A stretch of DNA of 64,000 bases, taken from positions 4,641,501 to 4,705,500 of the forward strand of contig NC_014041.1 of assembly GCF_000023465.1 (NCBI RefSeq), given 5' to 3'. The stretch's first letter is position 1. Each line of letters begins with the position of its first letter. Below are positions 28,464 through 37,669 of this stretch, piece by piece. A program made the position numbers and the translations under genes. Below the pieces are notes generated by a model. That model ran no database searches and was not told the DNA's origin. It was given only the letters and a program-made list of their open reading frames with translations. The DNA comes from Zunongwangia profunda SM-A87 (GTDB taxonomy: Bacteria > Bacteroidota > Bacteroidia > Flavobacteriales > Flavobacteriaceae).

Positions 28464-31400
28464 AACGTTCCAGATTCATTTTATCATGAAGTACCTGAAA
28501 TACATAAGCCAAAACAGGAATTATAAAAATACCCAAAACAATTCCGCTTATCATTCCACCTGCAGTACCAATACTAACCGAGTGATTTCCCTGTGCTGAT
28601 GAACCTTCGGCAAACATTAACGGTACTAATCCTACGGTAAATGCCAAAGACGTCATAATAATGGGCCTAATCCTTAATGCACTGGCCTCGATCACCGCAT
28701 CGAAGGCGGTAAAACCTGCCCTTCGCTTTTGAGCTACAAACTCTACAATCAAAATAGAGTTCTTGGCCAGTAAACCAATAAGCATTATAATACCAATTTG
28801 GACATAAATATTATTGTCGATCCCTGCGATATTAATAGCTGTAAACACCCCAAAAATACCTACCGGCAATGACAACATTACGGCCAATGGTAATAAGAAG
28901 CTTTCGTACTGTGAAGCCAGAATAAAATATACCAGTAAGATGATGATGATAAACACAATAATCGTATCCCCGCCAGAATTCTTTTCTTCTAAACTCATAC
29001 TCGTCCACTCATAACTTAAAGTAGCCGGAAGTTTCTTGGCGGTAAGATCTTCGATCATATTCATTACATCCCCGGTACTATATCCTTTTGCGGGAGTAAC
29101 ATTTATTTTTGCTGCATTATAAAGATTGTAACGGTTAACAACCTCTGGGCCGTAGGTTTGTTTAAGTTTTACAATCGTATTAACCGGCACCATTTCACCT
29201 TCATCATTTTTCACAAAAATACTATTAAATGATTCCGGGGATTCCCTAAACTGAATATCAGATTGCATGTAAACACCGTACTGTCTGCTAAACCGGTTAA
29301 AATCTCCCGGCTGAACCCTACCAAAGTAAGACTGGATAGTAAACATCATATCTTTTACGCTTACCCCCATGTTCTTTGCCTTTTCGTAATCTATATCCAA
29401 ACGATATTGTGGGAAATTAGGATTGAACGACGTAAAGGCATTTTCAACTTCCTTCTGATTATTAAGGGTATTCATAAATTCATTTACAATCTGTCCAAAA
29501 TCACCTAAATCACCATCAGCCCTATCTTGAAGCATAAACTGCACTCCGTCAAAATTACCAAACCCCTGTACGGTAGGCCTTGGATACATATTAAAATCGG
29601 TTTCCGGTATTTCATCTAATTTTGACAATAAATCTTTAATCACTGCCTGAATCTCATGGATTTCGCCACGATCATCTGCGGGGTTTAATTGCACATAAGC
29701 TAAACCAGAAGAAGGACTATTAGCATTGTCTACTACATTAAAACCAGATACTGTATTCACTCCTTTTACTGCGGGTTGCTGTTGCAATATCGAATCAGCT
29801 TTTCTTAAGGCAACATTTGTTCGATGCAATGAAGATCCCTCTGGCATTTTCATGGATAAAATCAGGAAGTTATCATCCTCTGTAGGAATAAATCCACTGG
29901 GCGTAATTTTAGATAAAAATACGGTTAGACCAATAATAACTGCCAAGGCTCCCAGACCAACCCATTTTCTATTTAAAATCCAACGAACGGCATTTAAATA
30001 TTTTTGTGTAAAACGATCAAAGAAAGTGTCGAATTTCCTAAATCCTTTTCTACGTAACACTTTAGCCTTTCTAAACTGCCTGTAATTCGAAATTGCTCTT
30101 GCAATACCTCGTTTATCCTTTTTTCTATCTTTTTTCCCGAAGAAAATTTTACTTAGAACCGGTGTTAAAGTAAGCGCATTGATCGCAGAAATTAATACGG
30201 CAAATATAATTGTGTAAGCAAACTCCTGATAAAATACCCCTACAGGACCGCTTAAAAATCCAACCGGCACAAACACCGCTGCAATTACTACCGTAATCGA
30301 GATAATAGCTCCGGTAATCTCGTCCATTGCAGAACTTACGGCCTCTTTAACCGGCATTTTATGATGTGTCATTTTTTCGTGTATAGCCTCCATCACCACA
30401 ATGGCATCATCTACCACAATACCAATAGCCAACACCAGGGAGAACATACTTAAAACATTCATCGAGGCCCCTATGATATTTAAGAAAAAGAAAGTACCTA
30501 ATAAAGATGCCGGGATAGAAATTGCAGTAATTAAGGTTGCCCTAAAATCCTGAAGGAAAATAAAAACCACCAGGAAAACCAAAATAAAGGCTTCGACAAG
30601 GGTGTGTTCCACCTGACTCATCGATTCGTCGATCTGGTTTCTTACACTATAGGTGATTTCGTAATGTACATCATCTGGAAATAAACGTGACTGCTCTTCT
30701 AGGATCTCACGAATACGACTATCGATTTCCATTGCGTTGGCTCCATTTTGCTGTACGATATCTATGGTTACCGATGGTTTTCCGTTTAATCTATTCTCAC
30801 TGGTATAATTAGAAGCACCAAATTCTACTCTTGCAATATCCCTTAAATGTAACGAGGTTTCATCTTTAGTTTTAATTACCAGATTTTCGTAATCTTCGGG
30901 CTGGCTAAATCGGCCATCGTGCTTCATGATAATTTCAAAAAGCTCTTCTGAATTTTCTCCGAATTTACCTGGTGCCGCCTCGAAGTTTTGATCTTTAATC
31001 TGATTATAAACATCACGTGGCGTTAACTGGTAAGAAGCCATTTTCTGCGGATTCAACCAAATTCTCATAGCGTAATCACGCTGTCTTAAAATAGAAGCTT
31101 CAGCAAGCCCGTCTACACGCTTTAATTCCCTACGAATATTAATTCTGGTAAATGCGTTTAAGAAGGTTTCGTCGTAAGTAGGATCATCACTATAAATATT
31201 GATCGTCATGATACTCCCTTTCATCCTTTTCGTCACCGATATCCCTGCTTCAGAAACTTCAGTTGGGATCATAGAAGTAATGGTAGAAATTCGGTTTTGA
31301 ATATCGACAGCAGCCAGATCTGGATCTGTCCCGGGTTTAAAATAAACGGTTACACGCCCTCTACCCGAGTTGGTTGCGGTAGAATTCGCATAAGACATAT

Positions 31401-31620
31401 TTTCTGTCCCGTTAATAGCCTCTTCAATAGGCAATAAAACAGATTTTGCTACAGTTTCAGCGTTACCTCCTGGATAATATACCTGTACACTAACACTGGG
31501 CGGAGCAATTTCCGGAAAACGTTCTACCGGTAAAGAGGTGATACTTGCCGCCCCGGCTAAAAGCAATATGATAGTGATAACCAGTGTAAGGACTGGCCTT
31601 TTTATTATTTTCTTAAACAT
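28453..31620 (-). CDS. HAE1-family RND multidrug efflux permease (AcrB-like)
   Basis: Inner-membrane proton antiporter that exports hydrophobic drugs, bile-like compounds or dyes through the adjacent adaptor and channel. Its 1,055 residues are normal. Visible are the first helix (RPVLTLVITIILLLAGA), the porter motif FPEIAPPSVSV, the proton-relay Asp pair in GIVVDDAIVVMEAI near residue 405, and the duplicated membrane half with GLLAKNSILIVEFV and RPIIMTSLAF. It lies 33 bp after the adaptor gene and overlaps the channel gene. Substrate is unknown; no dedicated regulator gene is adjacent. Confidence 0.94.
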   Translation of the reverse strand: MFKKIIKRPVLTLVITIILLLAGAASITSLPVERFPEIAPPSVSVQVYYPGGNAETVAKSVLLPIEEAINGTENMSYANSTATNSGRGRVTVYFKPGTDPDLAAVDIQNRISTITSMIPTEVSEAGISVTKRMKGSIMTINIYSDDPTYDETFLNAFTRINIRRELKRVDGLAEASILRQRDYAMRIWLNPQKMASYQLTPRDVYNQIKDQNFEAAPGKFGENSEELFEIIMKHDGRFSQPEDYENLVIKTKDETSLHLRDIARVEFGASNYTSENRLNGKPSVTIDIVQQNGANAMEIDSRIREILEEQSRLFPDDVHYEITYSVRNQIDESMSQVEHTLVEAFILVFLVVFIFLQDFRATLITAISIPASLLGTFFFLNIIGASMNVLSMFSLVLAIGIVVDDAIVVMEAIHEKMTHHKMPVKEAVSSAMDEITGAIISITVVIAAVFVPVGFLSGPVGVFYQEFAYTIIFAVLISAINALTLTPVLSKIFFGKKDRKKDKRGIARAISNYRQFRKAKVLRRKGFRKFDTFFDRFTQKYLNAVRWILNRKWVGLGALAVIIGLTVFLSKITPSGFIPTEDDNFLILSMKMPEGSSLHRTNVALRKADSILQQQPAVKGVNTVSGFNVVDNANSPSSGLAYVQLNPADDRGEIHEIQAVIKDLLSKLDEIPETDFNMYPRPTVQGFGNFDGVQFMLQDRADGDLGDFGQIVNEFMNTLNNQKEVENAFTSFNPNFPQYRLDIDYEKAKNMGVSVKDMMFTIQSYFGRVQPGDFNRFSRQYGVYMQSDIQFRESPESFNSIFVKNDEGEMVPVNTIVKLKQTYGPEVVNRYNLYNAAKINVTPAKGYSTGDVMNMIEDLTAKKLPATLSYEWTSMSLEEKNSGGDTIIVFIIIILLVYFILASQYESFLLPLAVMLSLPVGIFGVFTAINIAGIDNNIYVQIGIIMLIGLLAKNSILIVEFVAQKRRAGFTAFDAVIEASALRIRPIIMTSLAFTVGLVPLMFAEGSSAQGNHSVSIGTAGGMISGIVLGIFIIPVLAYVFQVLHDKMNLERYAE

Positions 31621-31653
31621 GCAATTTTATTTGATTGGGTAGTTAAAGTGAGC

Positions 31654-32808
31654 TTATTCCTGAACCTGGGATAACAAACGGCCTCTTTCAATAGGCTTTA
31701 CTTTAATGCCGTTGGCCAACTTATCCAAACCAGAAAGCACGATACGATCGTCTGGGGATAAACTTTTAGAACTTACGATATAATTATCTCCAGATCTTCC
31801 TTCAGTTATAATCTCTTTACGTTGTGCTATATTATTTTCATCTAAAACAAAAACGAATTTTTTATCCTGAATAAATGTTGTGGCACTTTGAGGTACTAAA
31901 ATAGCTTTTGGATAAATTTCTTCCATTAAAATTTTACCAGTATTTCCCGATCTTAACAGAGTATCTGGGTTTTGGAATCTCGCCCTTAAAGTAATAGAAC
32001 CAGTATTACGGTCGATTTGCCCAGAATTAGCATCTACCTTCCCGGTATGTTCGTAAACAGATCCGTCGGCTAAAACCAACTTTACCTTATTATTCATTTT
32101 ATTGTAAAGAGTATCGTTTTTTGCTCTTTCGTAATACAAATAATCAGACTCGCTCATAGAGAAATACACATAAATATCATCTACTTTAGATAATATGGTA
32201 AGTGGTTTTTCATCTGTTTGCTTAACAACGTTACCTGGAGATTTAGGAATTCTTCCCATAAAGCCGCTTACGGGAGCTTTAATTGTGGTAAAATTGAGAT
32301 TGATTCTCATATTGGCTGCCTGTGCCTGCGCTCTTTCTAAGGAAGATAAGGCTACCTGATAATCGGCTTCTACAGATTTCTTTCGTACTTCAGAAATCAC
32401 TTCGTTATCAATTAGTGGTTGTAAACGGTCTAAATCACTTTTTGCTTTTTCGACTTTTGCTCTCTCTAAAGCTACATTGGCCATTGCGTTTTTATAATCT
32501 TCCATATAAGGCTGACTATTAACTTTAAATAATGGCTGTCCTTTTTCAACAAAATCACCTTCATCTACATAAATTTCTTCTAAAATCCCATCTACCTGAG
32601 GACGAATTTCTACTGTTTCAACTCCTTCTATAGAACCGATATATTCAAAACCTTTAGAGGCATTTTGCTCTTTAAGGGATACCACTGGCAGCGGTAATCC
32701 TTCATCCACCTTTTCTTCTTCCTTGCAGGAAGTAAGGCTTAAAAGAGTACATGAAATGAAAAGTATTGCAAATTTGTTCACCATTGAAAATTTATATTTC
32801 TTATCCAT
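31654..32808 (-). CDS. RND efflux periplasmic adaptor (MFP/HlyD family) lipoprotein
   Basis: Joins the RND permease to the outer-membrane channel. A lipobox LLSLTSC lies near residue 27; an ATG at 32784 would give a shorter leader. The biotin-lipoyl half-motifs (VDGILEEIYVDEGDFVEKGQPLF near 70 and FTTIKAPVSGFMGRI near 175) flank a coiled-coil hairpin (about 100-165), followed by beta-barrel and membrane-proximal domains. First gene of the three-gene efflux operon. A perfect dyad lies 25 bp upstream. Confidence 0.93.
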   Translation of the reverse strand: MDKKYKFSMVNKFAILFISCTLLSLTSCKEEEKVDEGLPLPVVSLKEQNASKGFEYIGSIEGVETVEIRPQVDGILEEIYVDEGDFVEKGQPLFKVNSQPYMEDYKNAMANVALERAKVEKAKSDLDRLQPLIDNEVISEVRKKSVEADYQVALSSLERAQAQAANMRINLNFTTIKAPVSGFMGRIPKSPGNVVKQTDEKPLTILSKVDDIYVYFSMSESDYLYYERAKNDTLYNKMNNKVKLVLADGSVYEHTGKVDANSGQIDRNTGSITLRARFQNPDTLLRSGNTGKILMEEIYPKAILVPQSATTFIQDKKFVFVLDENNIAQRKEIITEGRSGDNYIVSSKSLSPDDRIVLSGLDKLANGIKVKPIERGRLLSQVQE

Positions 32809-32832
32809 AAGTAGAGATTATTTCTGTTATGG

Positions 32833-32848
32833 ATGTAACAATTTACAT
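32833..32848. promoter_or_regulatory. operator-like dyad upstream of the RND operon
   Basis: ATGTAA-CAAT-TTACAT, perfect six-base arms around four bases, 25 bp upstream of the adaptor start. Its core, GTAACAATTTAC, is nearly identical to a second dyad at 58536-58551. The spacing and symmetry suit a dimeric repressor; no TetR-type gene is near. Confidence 0.35.
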
Positions 32849-33023
32849 ACCTTTTGATTTCAAACGTTCTCGTATATGATTTTTAATACTTTTTTATGAG
32901 TTTTTGGGGTATTCCGCACTTAGCACCACCACACAATTTGTTGATTAATGCCACACATTAAAGAGTCAGTACGTCTAACCCAAATTTTAAAATCATAGCC
33001 ATTGAATACGGAAAGCCTTAAAA

Positions 33024-33127
33024 ACAAAAAAGCCTCTTCCCGAATCAACGGAAAAAAGCTTCTCATTGGTATTCCCAAAGCTAAAAAGCCTTAAAAGGTT
33101 TACCTACAAGTTCCAATTTCTTGGAAC
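33024..33127 (-). ncRNA. candidate small RNA ending in an intrinsic terminator
   Basis: In the 581-bp gene-free stretch 32809-33389, the minus strand shows a hairpin GTTCCAA-GAAA-TTGGAAC (33110-33127) and, 48 bases later, a 13-bp stem: AAGCTTTTTTCCG pairs with CGGGAAGAGGCTT (33061-33030, three G-T pairs) and is followed by a T6 run. No gene on the minus strand ends here, so the terminator needs a transcript of its own, or it is an attenuator in a long leader of the RND operon. No promoter box was certain. The rest of the stretch shows nothing else I can support apart from the dyad near 32840. Confidence 0.3.
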
Positions 33128-33389
33128 AAACAACACAACTAAATTTTAAGATTCAAAAAATATTTTTTTTAAATCTACGAGTGACCTAAATCACCTATAT
33201 TTTTGTTTTCCCTGTTTTAGGAATTTTTTTAACCTCTTATTAATTGTCGAAAATTAAACAATAATTAAAAAAAGGGCTGACAAATCTACAATCTAATTTT
33301 AAATTAAACAAATCTGCTATTAATGATAAATTTAGATATAATTAAATTATAGCTATTAACGTTTTATAGAAAACCGCGTCTAATCGTTG

Positions 33390-33917
33390 ATGAAAAATAA
33401 CCAAAAGATCATTCTAGATTTAAAGAAAGGCAAAACAACAAGCTTTAAAGAGATCTATTTTCTTTATTACGATAAACTTTTTCATATCTGCAAAAAATTC
33501 AATTTTAAAGTATTCACCCCACAAGATTTTATTCAGGAAACCTTTTTAAAAATCTACAAAAACAGGCATCAGTTAAAAGAAGATGTGCCGCTAGAAGCAC
33601 AGATTATAGTGATTTGTAAAAACATTATTTTCAATCATCTTAACCGGGAGAAAAAAATAATTCCGCTTCAACCCGATTTTCTTAACAGTAAAATAGAAAA
33701 CGACGAGCCGGAAAATGAGACCAACTTCAAAAAAGAAAAGCTACATAAATTAATAGAAGAACTTCCGGTTCAACAAAAAAAGATTTTCAAGTTACACAAA
33801 ATCGACAATTATTCTTACCAGGAAATTGCTAGCCTTACCCAACTTTCACAAAAAACGATCGCCAACCATATTTACCTGGCAAATAATTTTATCCGAAAAA
33901 ATATCAAAAAGGCTTAG
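33390..33917 (+). CDS. ECF RNA polymerase sigma factor (sigma-70 family)
   Basis: Alternative sigma factor, 175 residues from the ATG at 33390 (a TTG one codon earlier is less likely). Region 2 is at about 25-85 (FTPQDFIQETFLKIYKNRHQ) and region 4 at about 120-170 (ELPVQQKKIFKLHK, then YSYQEIASLTQLSQKTIANH, the -35-recognition helix-turn-helix). It is followed by a small gene, a FecR anti-sigma factor and a TonB receptor with an STN domain, the usual cell-surface signalling arrangement. Its likely targets are the receptor operon itself. Confidence 0.92.
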   Translation: MKNNQKIILDLKKGKTTSFKEIYFLYYDKLFHICKKFNFKVFTPQDFIQETFLKIYKNRHQLKEDVPLEAQIIVICKNIIFNHLNREKKIIPLQPDFLNSKIENDEPENETNFKKEKLHKLIEELPVQQKKIFKLHKIDNYSYQEIASLTQLSQKTIANHIYLANNFIRKNIKKA

Positions 33918-33950
33918 GAACTTTTACGCACCCAATTGTATTGTATAAAA

Positions 33951-34178
33951 ATGCTCAATATGATTTTCGAGATTTATAAATTAGATATTATCGAACAGGA
34001 GCGATTGGTTTATCTTTTAAAGGTACTGGCGTTCAATTTTTCAGATTGTGAAATTCATCCTTTTACTCTAGAAGATGAAATTTTAATTATTGTATCTTCT
34101 AAAACAGAAATTAAAGATCACTTTCTCACTAGCATTAAAAGCGAAGGATTTAATTGCGAACTACTTAAAGCTTCCTGA
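33951..34178 (+). CDS. small unknown protein between sigma factor and FecR
   Basis: I do not recognise this 75-residue protein (from the ATG at 33951; a TTG at 33936 and an ATG at 33960 are alternatives). It has no signal peptide or membrane segment. The pattern, a short strand (IFEIYKL), a helix (EQERLVYLLKVLAF), two strands (CEIHPFTL, ILIIVSS), a helix and a last strand, suggests a small ferredoxin-like alpha/beta fold; this is a guess from hydrophobic spacing. Its TGA overlaps the FecR ATG (TGATG), so it is translationally coupled and probably acts in sigma/anti-sigma control. Confidence 0.65.
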   Translation: MLNMIFEIYKLDIIEQERLVYLLKVLAFNFSDCEIHPFTLEDEILIIVSSKTEIKDHFLTSIKSEGFNCELLKAS

Positions 34179-35056
34179 TGAAGAAAAGCGAAATCGAAAA
34201 AAAATTCGATAAGTACTGGAAAGAAAATTCACCTGAAATTCCTTCCACCGAAAAAGAAAAGTCCTGGGAAAAATTCTCTAGTAATCATTTAAAACATCCT
34301 TATCCTAAAACCTCTACTTTCATAAAGTATGCTGCTGCTATTGCGATAATGGTGATTTTAGGAACTGGTTTTTACATCATAAATCGTATCAATCAACCAG
34401 TACAGCAAATTGCTTCCGTCATACATATTGAAAATCCAGGAAATAAACTTAAATTGATTTTTTTACCTGATAGTAGTGAAATTAGGCTTCAATCACATTC
34501 AAAAATCACTTATTCTAAAGACTATAGCAATAATCGGGAGGTTTCTTTGCAAGGAAATGCCTTTTTTAAAGTTAGAAAAGACAAAAATCATCCTTTTAAA
34601 GTGATTAATAACAAAACCATAACTACGGCTTTAGGAACGTCCTTTACCATTGCTGAAAATGAAATCCAGACGCGTGTGAAATTGCATGAAGGCAAAGTAA
34701 AAATGACTGTTCAGGGGCAATCTAAAAACTGGATTTTGTTACCGGGAGAAGAATTTATTCTTGAAGATGGAGCGACTAAGATCCAGCATTTCAAAAACCA
34801 TATAGACTTTGAAAAAGAGAGTGTAAAAAACATCATTAGTTTTCTTGAGCAGGAATATGCATTTAAAATAGCTGTTCCAGAAGCTTTTTTAAGTAAACAA
34901 ATCACACTGCGGATAAAGAAAGAAGAAGATATTGAGATCCCTCTAAAAATACTTGCAGAAATACACAATCTTAACTACAGCATAGATCGCTTCAATAACA
35001 AGGTGATCTTTAGAAAGCAAACGTCTGCACCAACCAATAATATTATTAAGAAATGA
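34178..35056 (+). CDS. FecR-family anti-sigma factor
   Basis: Inner-membrane anti-sigma protein, 292 residues. A short cytoplasmic N terminus (about 1-45) is followed by one membrane helix (FIKYAAAIAIMVILGTGFYII, about 48-69, given here to the limit of the segment), then the periplasmic FecR domain (PDSSEIRLQSHSKITY to LGTSFTIAE, about 95-200) and a C-terminal DUF4974/STN-like domain (about 210-285) that would contact the receptor's signalling domain. Its stop overlaps the TonB receptor start by four bases (ATGA). It would hold the sigma factor at 33390 until the receptor is loaded. Confidence 0.92.
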   Translation: MKKSEIEKKFDKYWKENSPEIPSTEKEKSWEKFSSNHLKHPYPKTSTFIKYAAAIAIMVILGTGFYIINRINQPVQQIASVIHIENPGNKLKLIFLPDSSEIRLQSHSKITYSKDYSNNREVSLQGNAFFKVRKDKNHPFKVINNKTITTALGTSFTIAENEIQTRVKLHEGKVKMTVQGQSKNWILLPGEEFILEDGATKIQHFKNHIDFEKESVKNIISFLEQEYAFKIAVPEAFLSKQITLRIKKEEDIEIPLKILAEIHNLNYSIDRFNNKVIFRKQTSAPTNNIIKK

Positions 35057-37665
35057 AATATTTTTTAATCTGTTTTATATGTATTTATGGCTTCGGCCTT
35101 AACTGCCAAAATCTCACCATAAAGATTGAAAAAGGGAATACGATGAATACGCTTAAAGATCAGATCGAAAAACAATCTGATTATAAACTGGCTTATGCCG
35201 AAGAAATTAGTTCTCAACTCACTTTTAATATCGAGATGGATTATGAAAACATCAGTATCAGCGATTTAATCAAAGAACTTAACCATAAACTTCCGCACGA
35301 TTTTAAGGCGTTGGGTAATAATATTACAATAAAACCCCATGGAATCAAGATGGATACTCAGTCACCCCACACTCTTTCGGGAAGTATTTATGACGAGAAT
35401 AATCAGCCTCTTTTTGGAGCCAGTATTACAGTTCAGAAACTTCAAAAAGGGACGACTACCGATGAGGAAGGCAAATTCTCACTGCAGCTTCCGCAGGGAA
35501 GACATGAAGTCACCATTAGCTTTTTAGGATATAATACCATTACTAAAATCATCTTACTTAATCGCGATATGGATTGGAGCCTTCAAATGCAACCTGGCGG
35601 TGAAACCTTAGAAGAAGTGATTATTGAACAAAATAATAAGGCGACAAATATTAAAAAACCCCAAATGAGCATGAACAGCCTTAGCATGAAAGAAATTAAG
35701 CAAATACCGGTAGCTTTGGGGGAACCCGATCCTTTAAAATCTTTACTTACACTGCCGGGAGTTACTAATGCAGGTGAAGGTTCGTCAGGATTTAATGTTC
35801 GTGGTGGCGCAGCAGATCAAAATCTAATCTTATTAGATAATGTTCCTATTTACAGTGACTCCCATCTTTTTGGATTTTTCTCGGTTTTTAACGCCGATGC
35901 GGTAAATTCCCTGGATCTTTATAAGGGGGGAATCCCTTCTAAGTACGGCGGCAGGGTTTCTTCTGTTCTAGATATTACCCAGAATAACGGGGATTATAAG
36001 GATTTTAAGTTTGAAGGTGGCGTGGGTTTAATTTCAAGTAAACTGAAAGTTGAAGGCCCCTTACAGCAAGACAAAGCTTCCTTTATGCTGGCAGGAAGGA
36101 CCTCTTATGCTCACTTGTTTTTGCAACTTGCCGATAATGAAAACTCAGCTAAATTTTACGATCTTAATGCTAAACTGAACTATCAACTCAACGAAAATAA
36201 CAGTCTGCATTTTTCAGGCTATTTAGGAAAAGATGTTTTTGATATTAGTGATAGTTTCTCCAGCAGATATGGAAATACCATGGGAAAGATAAACTGGAAA
36301 CATCGTTTTACTAAAGATGTCACCAGCGATTTATCGATTTTCTATAGTGACTACCAATTTGGGCTCAATTTAAATACCCTTAGTTTTAATTGGGATAGCG
36401 GTATAGCAAGTTATGGATTAAAATATGGCTGGCAACATTACATATCAAAAGACGTTCAGCTTAATTACGGTATAGAGGCTACTTACTACGATTTTAATCC
36501 AGGTATATTAATCCCTAACAGTAGTGAATCTACCGTAAATTACAGGGAATTAGATCGTAAATATGCACTAGAACCCTCTGCCTATATTGATGTTAACCAA
36601 AAGATCGGAGATCACTTAGAAATACGATACGGTCTTAGATACAGCACATTTTACAGATACGGGCAACAAGAGGTAAATATTTATGAAAACAGCCCAGTAG
36701 AATACAATCCTGTTTATAATATTTATCAGGAAGGAACGCCTATAGGAACAAAATTTTATGGGTCTGGTGAAGTGATATCGAGCTTTAATAATTTAGAACC
36801 AAGAGCGGCATTATCATATATATTAAATGATGAATCCTCGATTAAAGCAAGTTACAACCGGATGGCGCAATACTTACATATTGTTTCTAACAGCCAGTCA
36901 CCAACCCCGGTAAACATTTGGACGCCCAGTGGACCATTTATCCAACCTCAGATTTTAGATCAATACGCTTTAGGGTATTTTAGGAATTTTAACAATAATA
37001 GATACAGTCTGGAAACGGAAGCTTTTTATAAAAACATAAGTAACCGAATCGACTATGTAGACGGCGCCAATCTTATTGCTAATAATGATATCGAGCAGGT
37101 ACTGTTAAACGGTAAAGCCAGGGCTTACGGATTAGAAGTATTACTTAGAAAAAACAGTGGTGATTTAACCGGTTGGATTTCTTATACCTTATCCCGTGCT
37201 GAACAAAAAACCGAAGGAAGGACTCCAAAAGAACCCGGGATCGCTAACGGTAACTGGTATTTATCTCCTTACGACAAATTGCATAACCTTAGTATTACCG
37301 GCAATTACGAGTATACTAAAAAGTGGTCTTTTAGTGCAAACTTTGCGCTACAATCGGGACAGCCGGTAACCTACCCAAACGGCTATTACGAATTTGGAGG
37401 CATCCCAGTGCCTAATTATTCTATAAGAAACGAAAATCGATTACCCCTCTATCATCATTTAGACCTTGCGGCAACGCTTACCCCAAAGCCTAACAGGGAG
37501 AAAAGTTGGAAAAGCTACTGGGTATTTAGTATTTACAATGTTTATAACAGAAAGAATGCAGCATCTATAAGATTTACTACCAACGATGATACCGGAATAA
37601 ACGAAGCCAGAAGGTTATCGATTTTCGGTATTTTACCAAGCGTTTCTTATAATTTTAAGTTTTAA
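35053..37665 (+). CDS. TonB-dependent receptor with STN signalling domain
   Basis: Outer-membrane transporter of 870 residues that also signals to FecR. Signal peptide at 1-18; STN (secretin/TonB short N-terminal) domain at about 20-95; carboxypeptidase-D-like beta-sandwich at about 108-190 (LSGSIYDENNQPLFGAS, GKFSLQLPQGRHEV); plug at about 215-320 (GFNVRGGAADQNLILLDNVP); then a 22-strand barrel to the C-terminal Phe (SVSYNFKF). It is of the type paired with a DUF4249 lipoprotein rather than SusD, so a siderophore, peptide or small ligand is possible; the substrate is not predictable. Confidence 0.93.
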   Translation: MKYFLICFICIYGFGLNCQNLTIKIEKGNTMNTLKDQIEKQSDYKLAYAEEISSQLTFNIEMDYENISISDLIKELNHKLPHDFKALGNNITIKPHGIKMDTQSPHTLSGSIYDENNQPLFGASITVQKLQKGTTTDEEGKFSLQLPQGRHEVTISFLGYNTITKIILLNRDMDWSLQMQPGGETLEEVIIEQNNKATNIKKPQMSMNSLSMKEIKQIPVALGEPDPLKSLLTLPGVTNAGEGSSGFNVRGGAADQNLILLDNVPIYSDSHLFGFFSVFNADAVNSLDLYKGGIPSKYGGRVSSVLDITQNNGDYKDFKFEGGVGLISSKLKVEGPLQQDKASFMLAGRTSYAHLFLQLADNENSAKFYDLNAKLNYQLNENNSLHFSGYLGKDVFDISDSFSSRYGNTMGKINWKHRFTKDVTSDLSIFYSDYQFGLNLNTLSFNWDSGIASYGLKYGWQHYISKDVQLNYGIEATYYDFNPGILIPNSSESTVNYRELDRKYALEPSAYIDVNQKIGDHLEIRYGLRYSTFYRYGQQEVNIYENSPVEYNPVYNIYQEGTPIGTKFYGSGEVISSFNNLEPRAALSYILNDESSIKASYNRMAQYLHIVSNSQSPTPVNIWTPSGPFIQPQILDQYALGYFRNFNNNRYSLETEAFYKNISNRIDYVDGANLIANNDIEQVLLNGKARAYGLEVLLRKNSGDLTGWISYTLSRAEQKTEGRTPKEPGIANGNWYLSPYDKLHNLSITGNYEYTKKWSFSANFALQSGQPVTYPNGYYEFGGIPVPNYSIRNENRLPLYHHLDLAATLTPKPNREKSWKSYWVFSIYNVYNRKNAASIRFTTNDDTGINEARRLSIFGILPSVSYNFKF

Positions 37666-37669
37666 CTCT

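Noticed and set aside
29726..30085. 119-codon plus-strand frame inside the first RND pump
   Set aside because: Antisense shadow of a conserved gene with no independent support.
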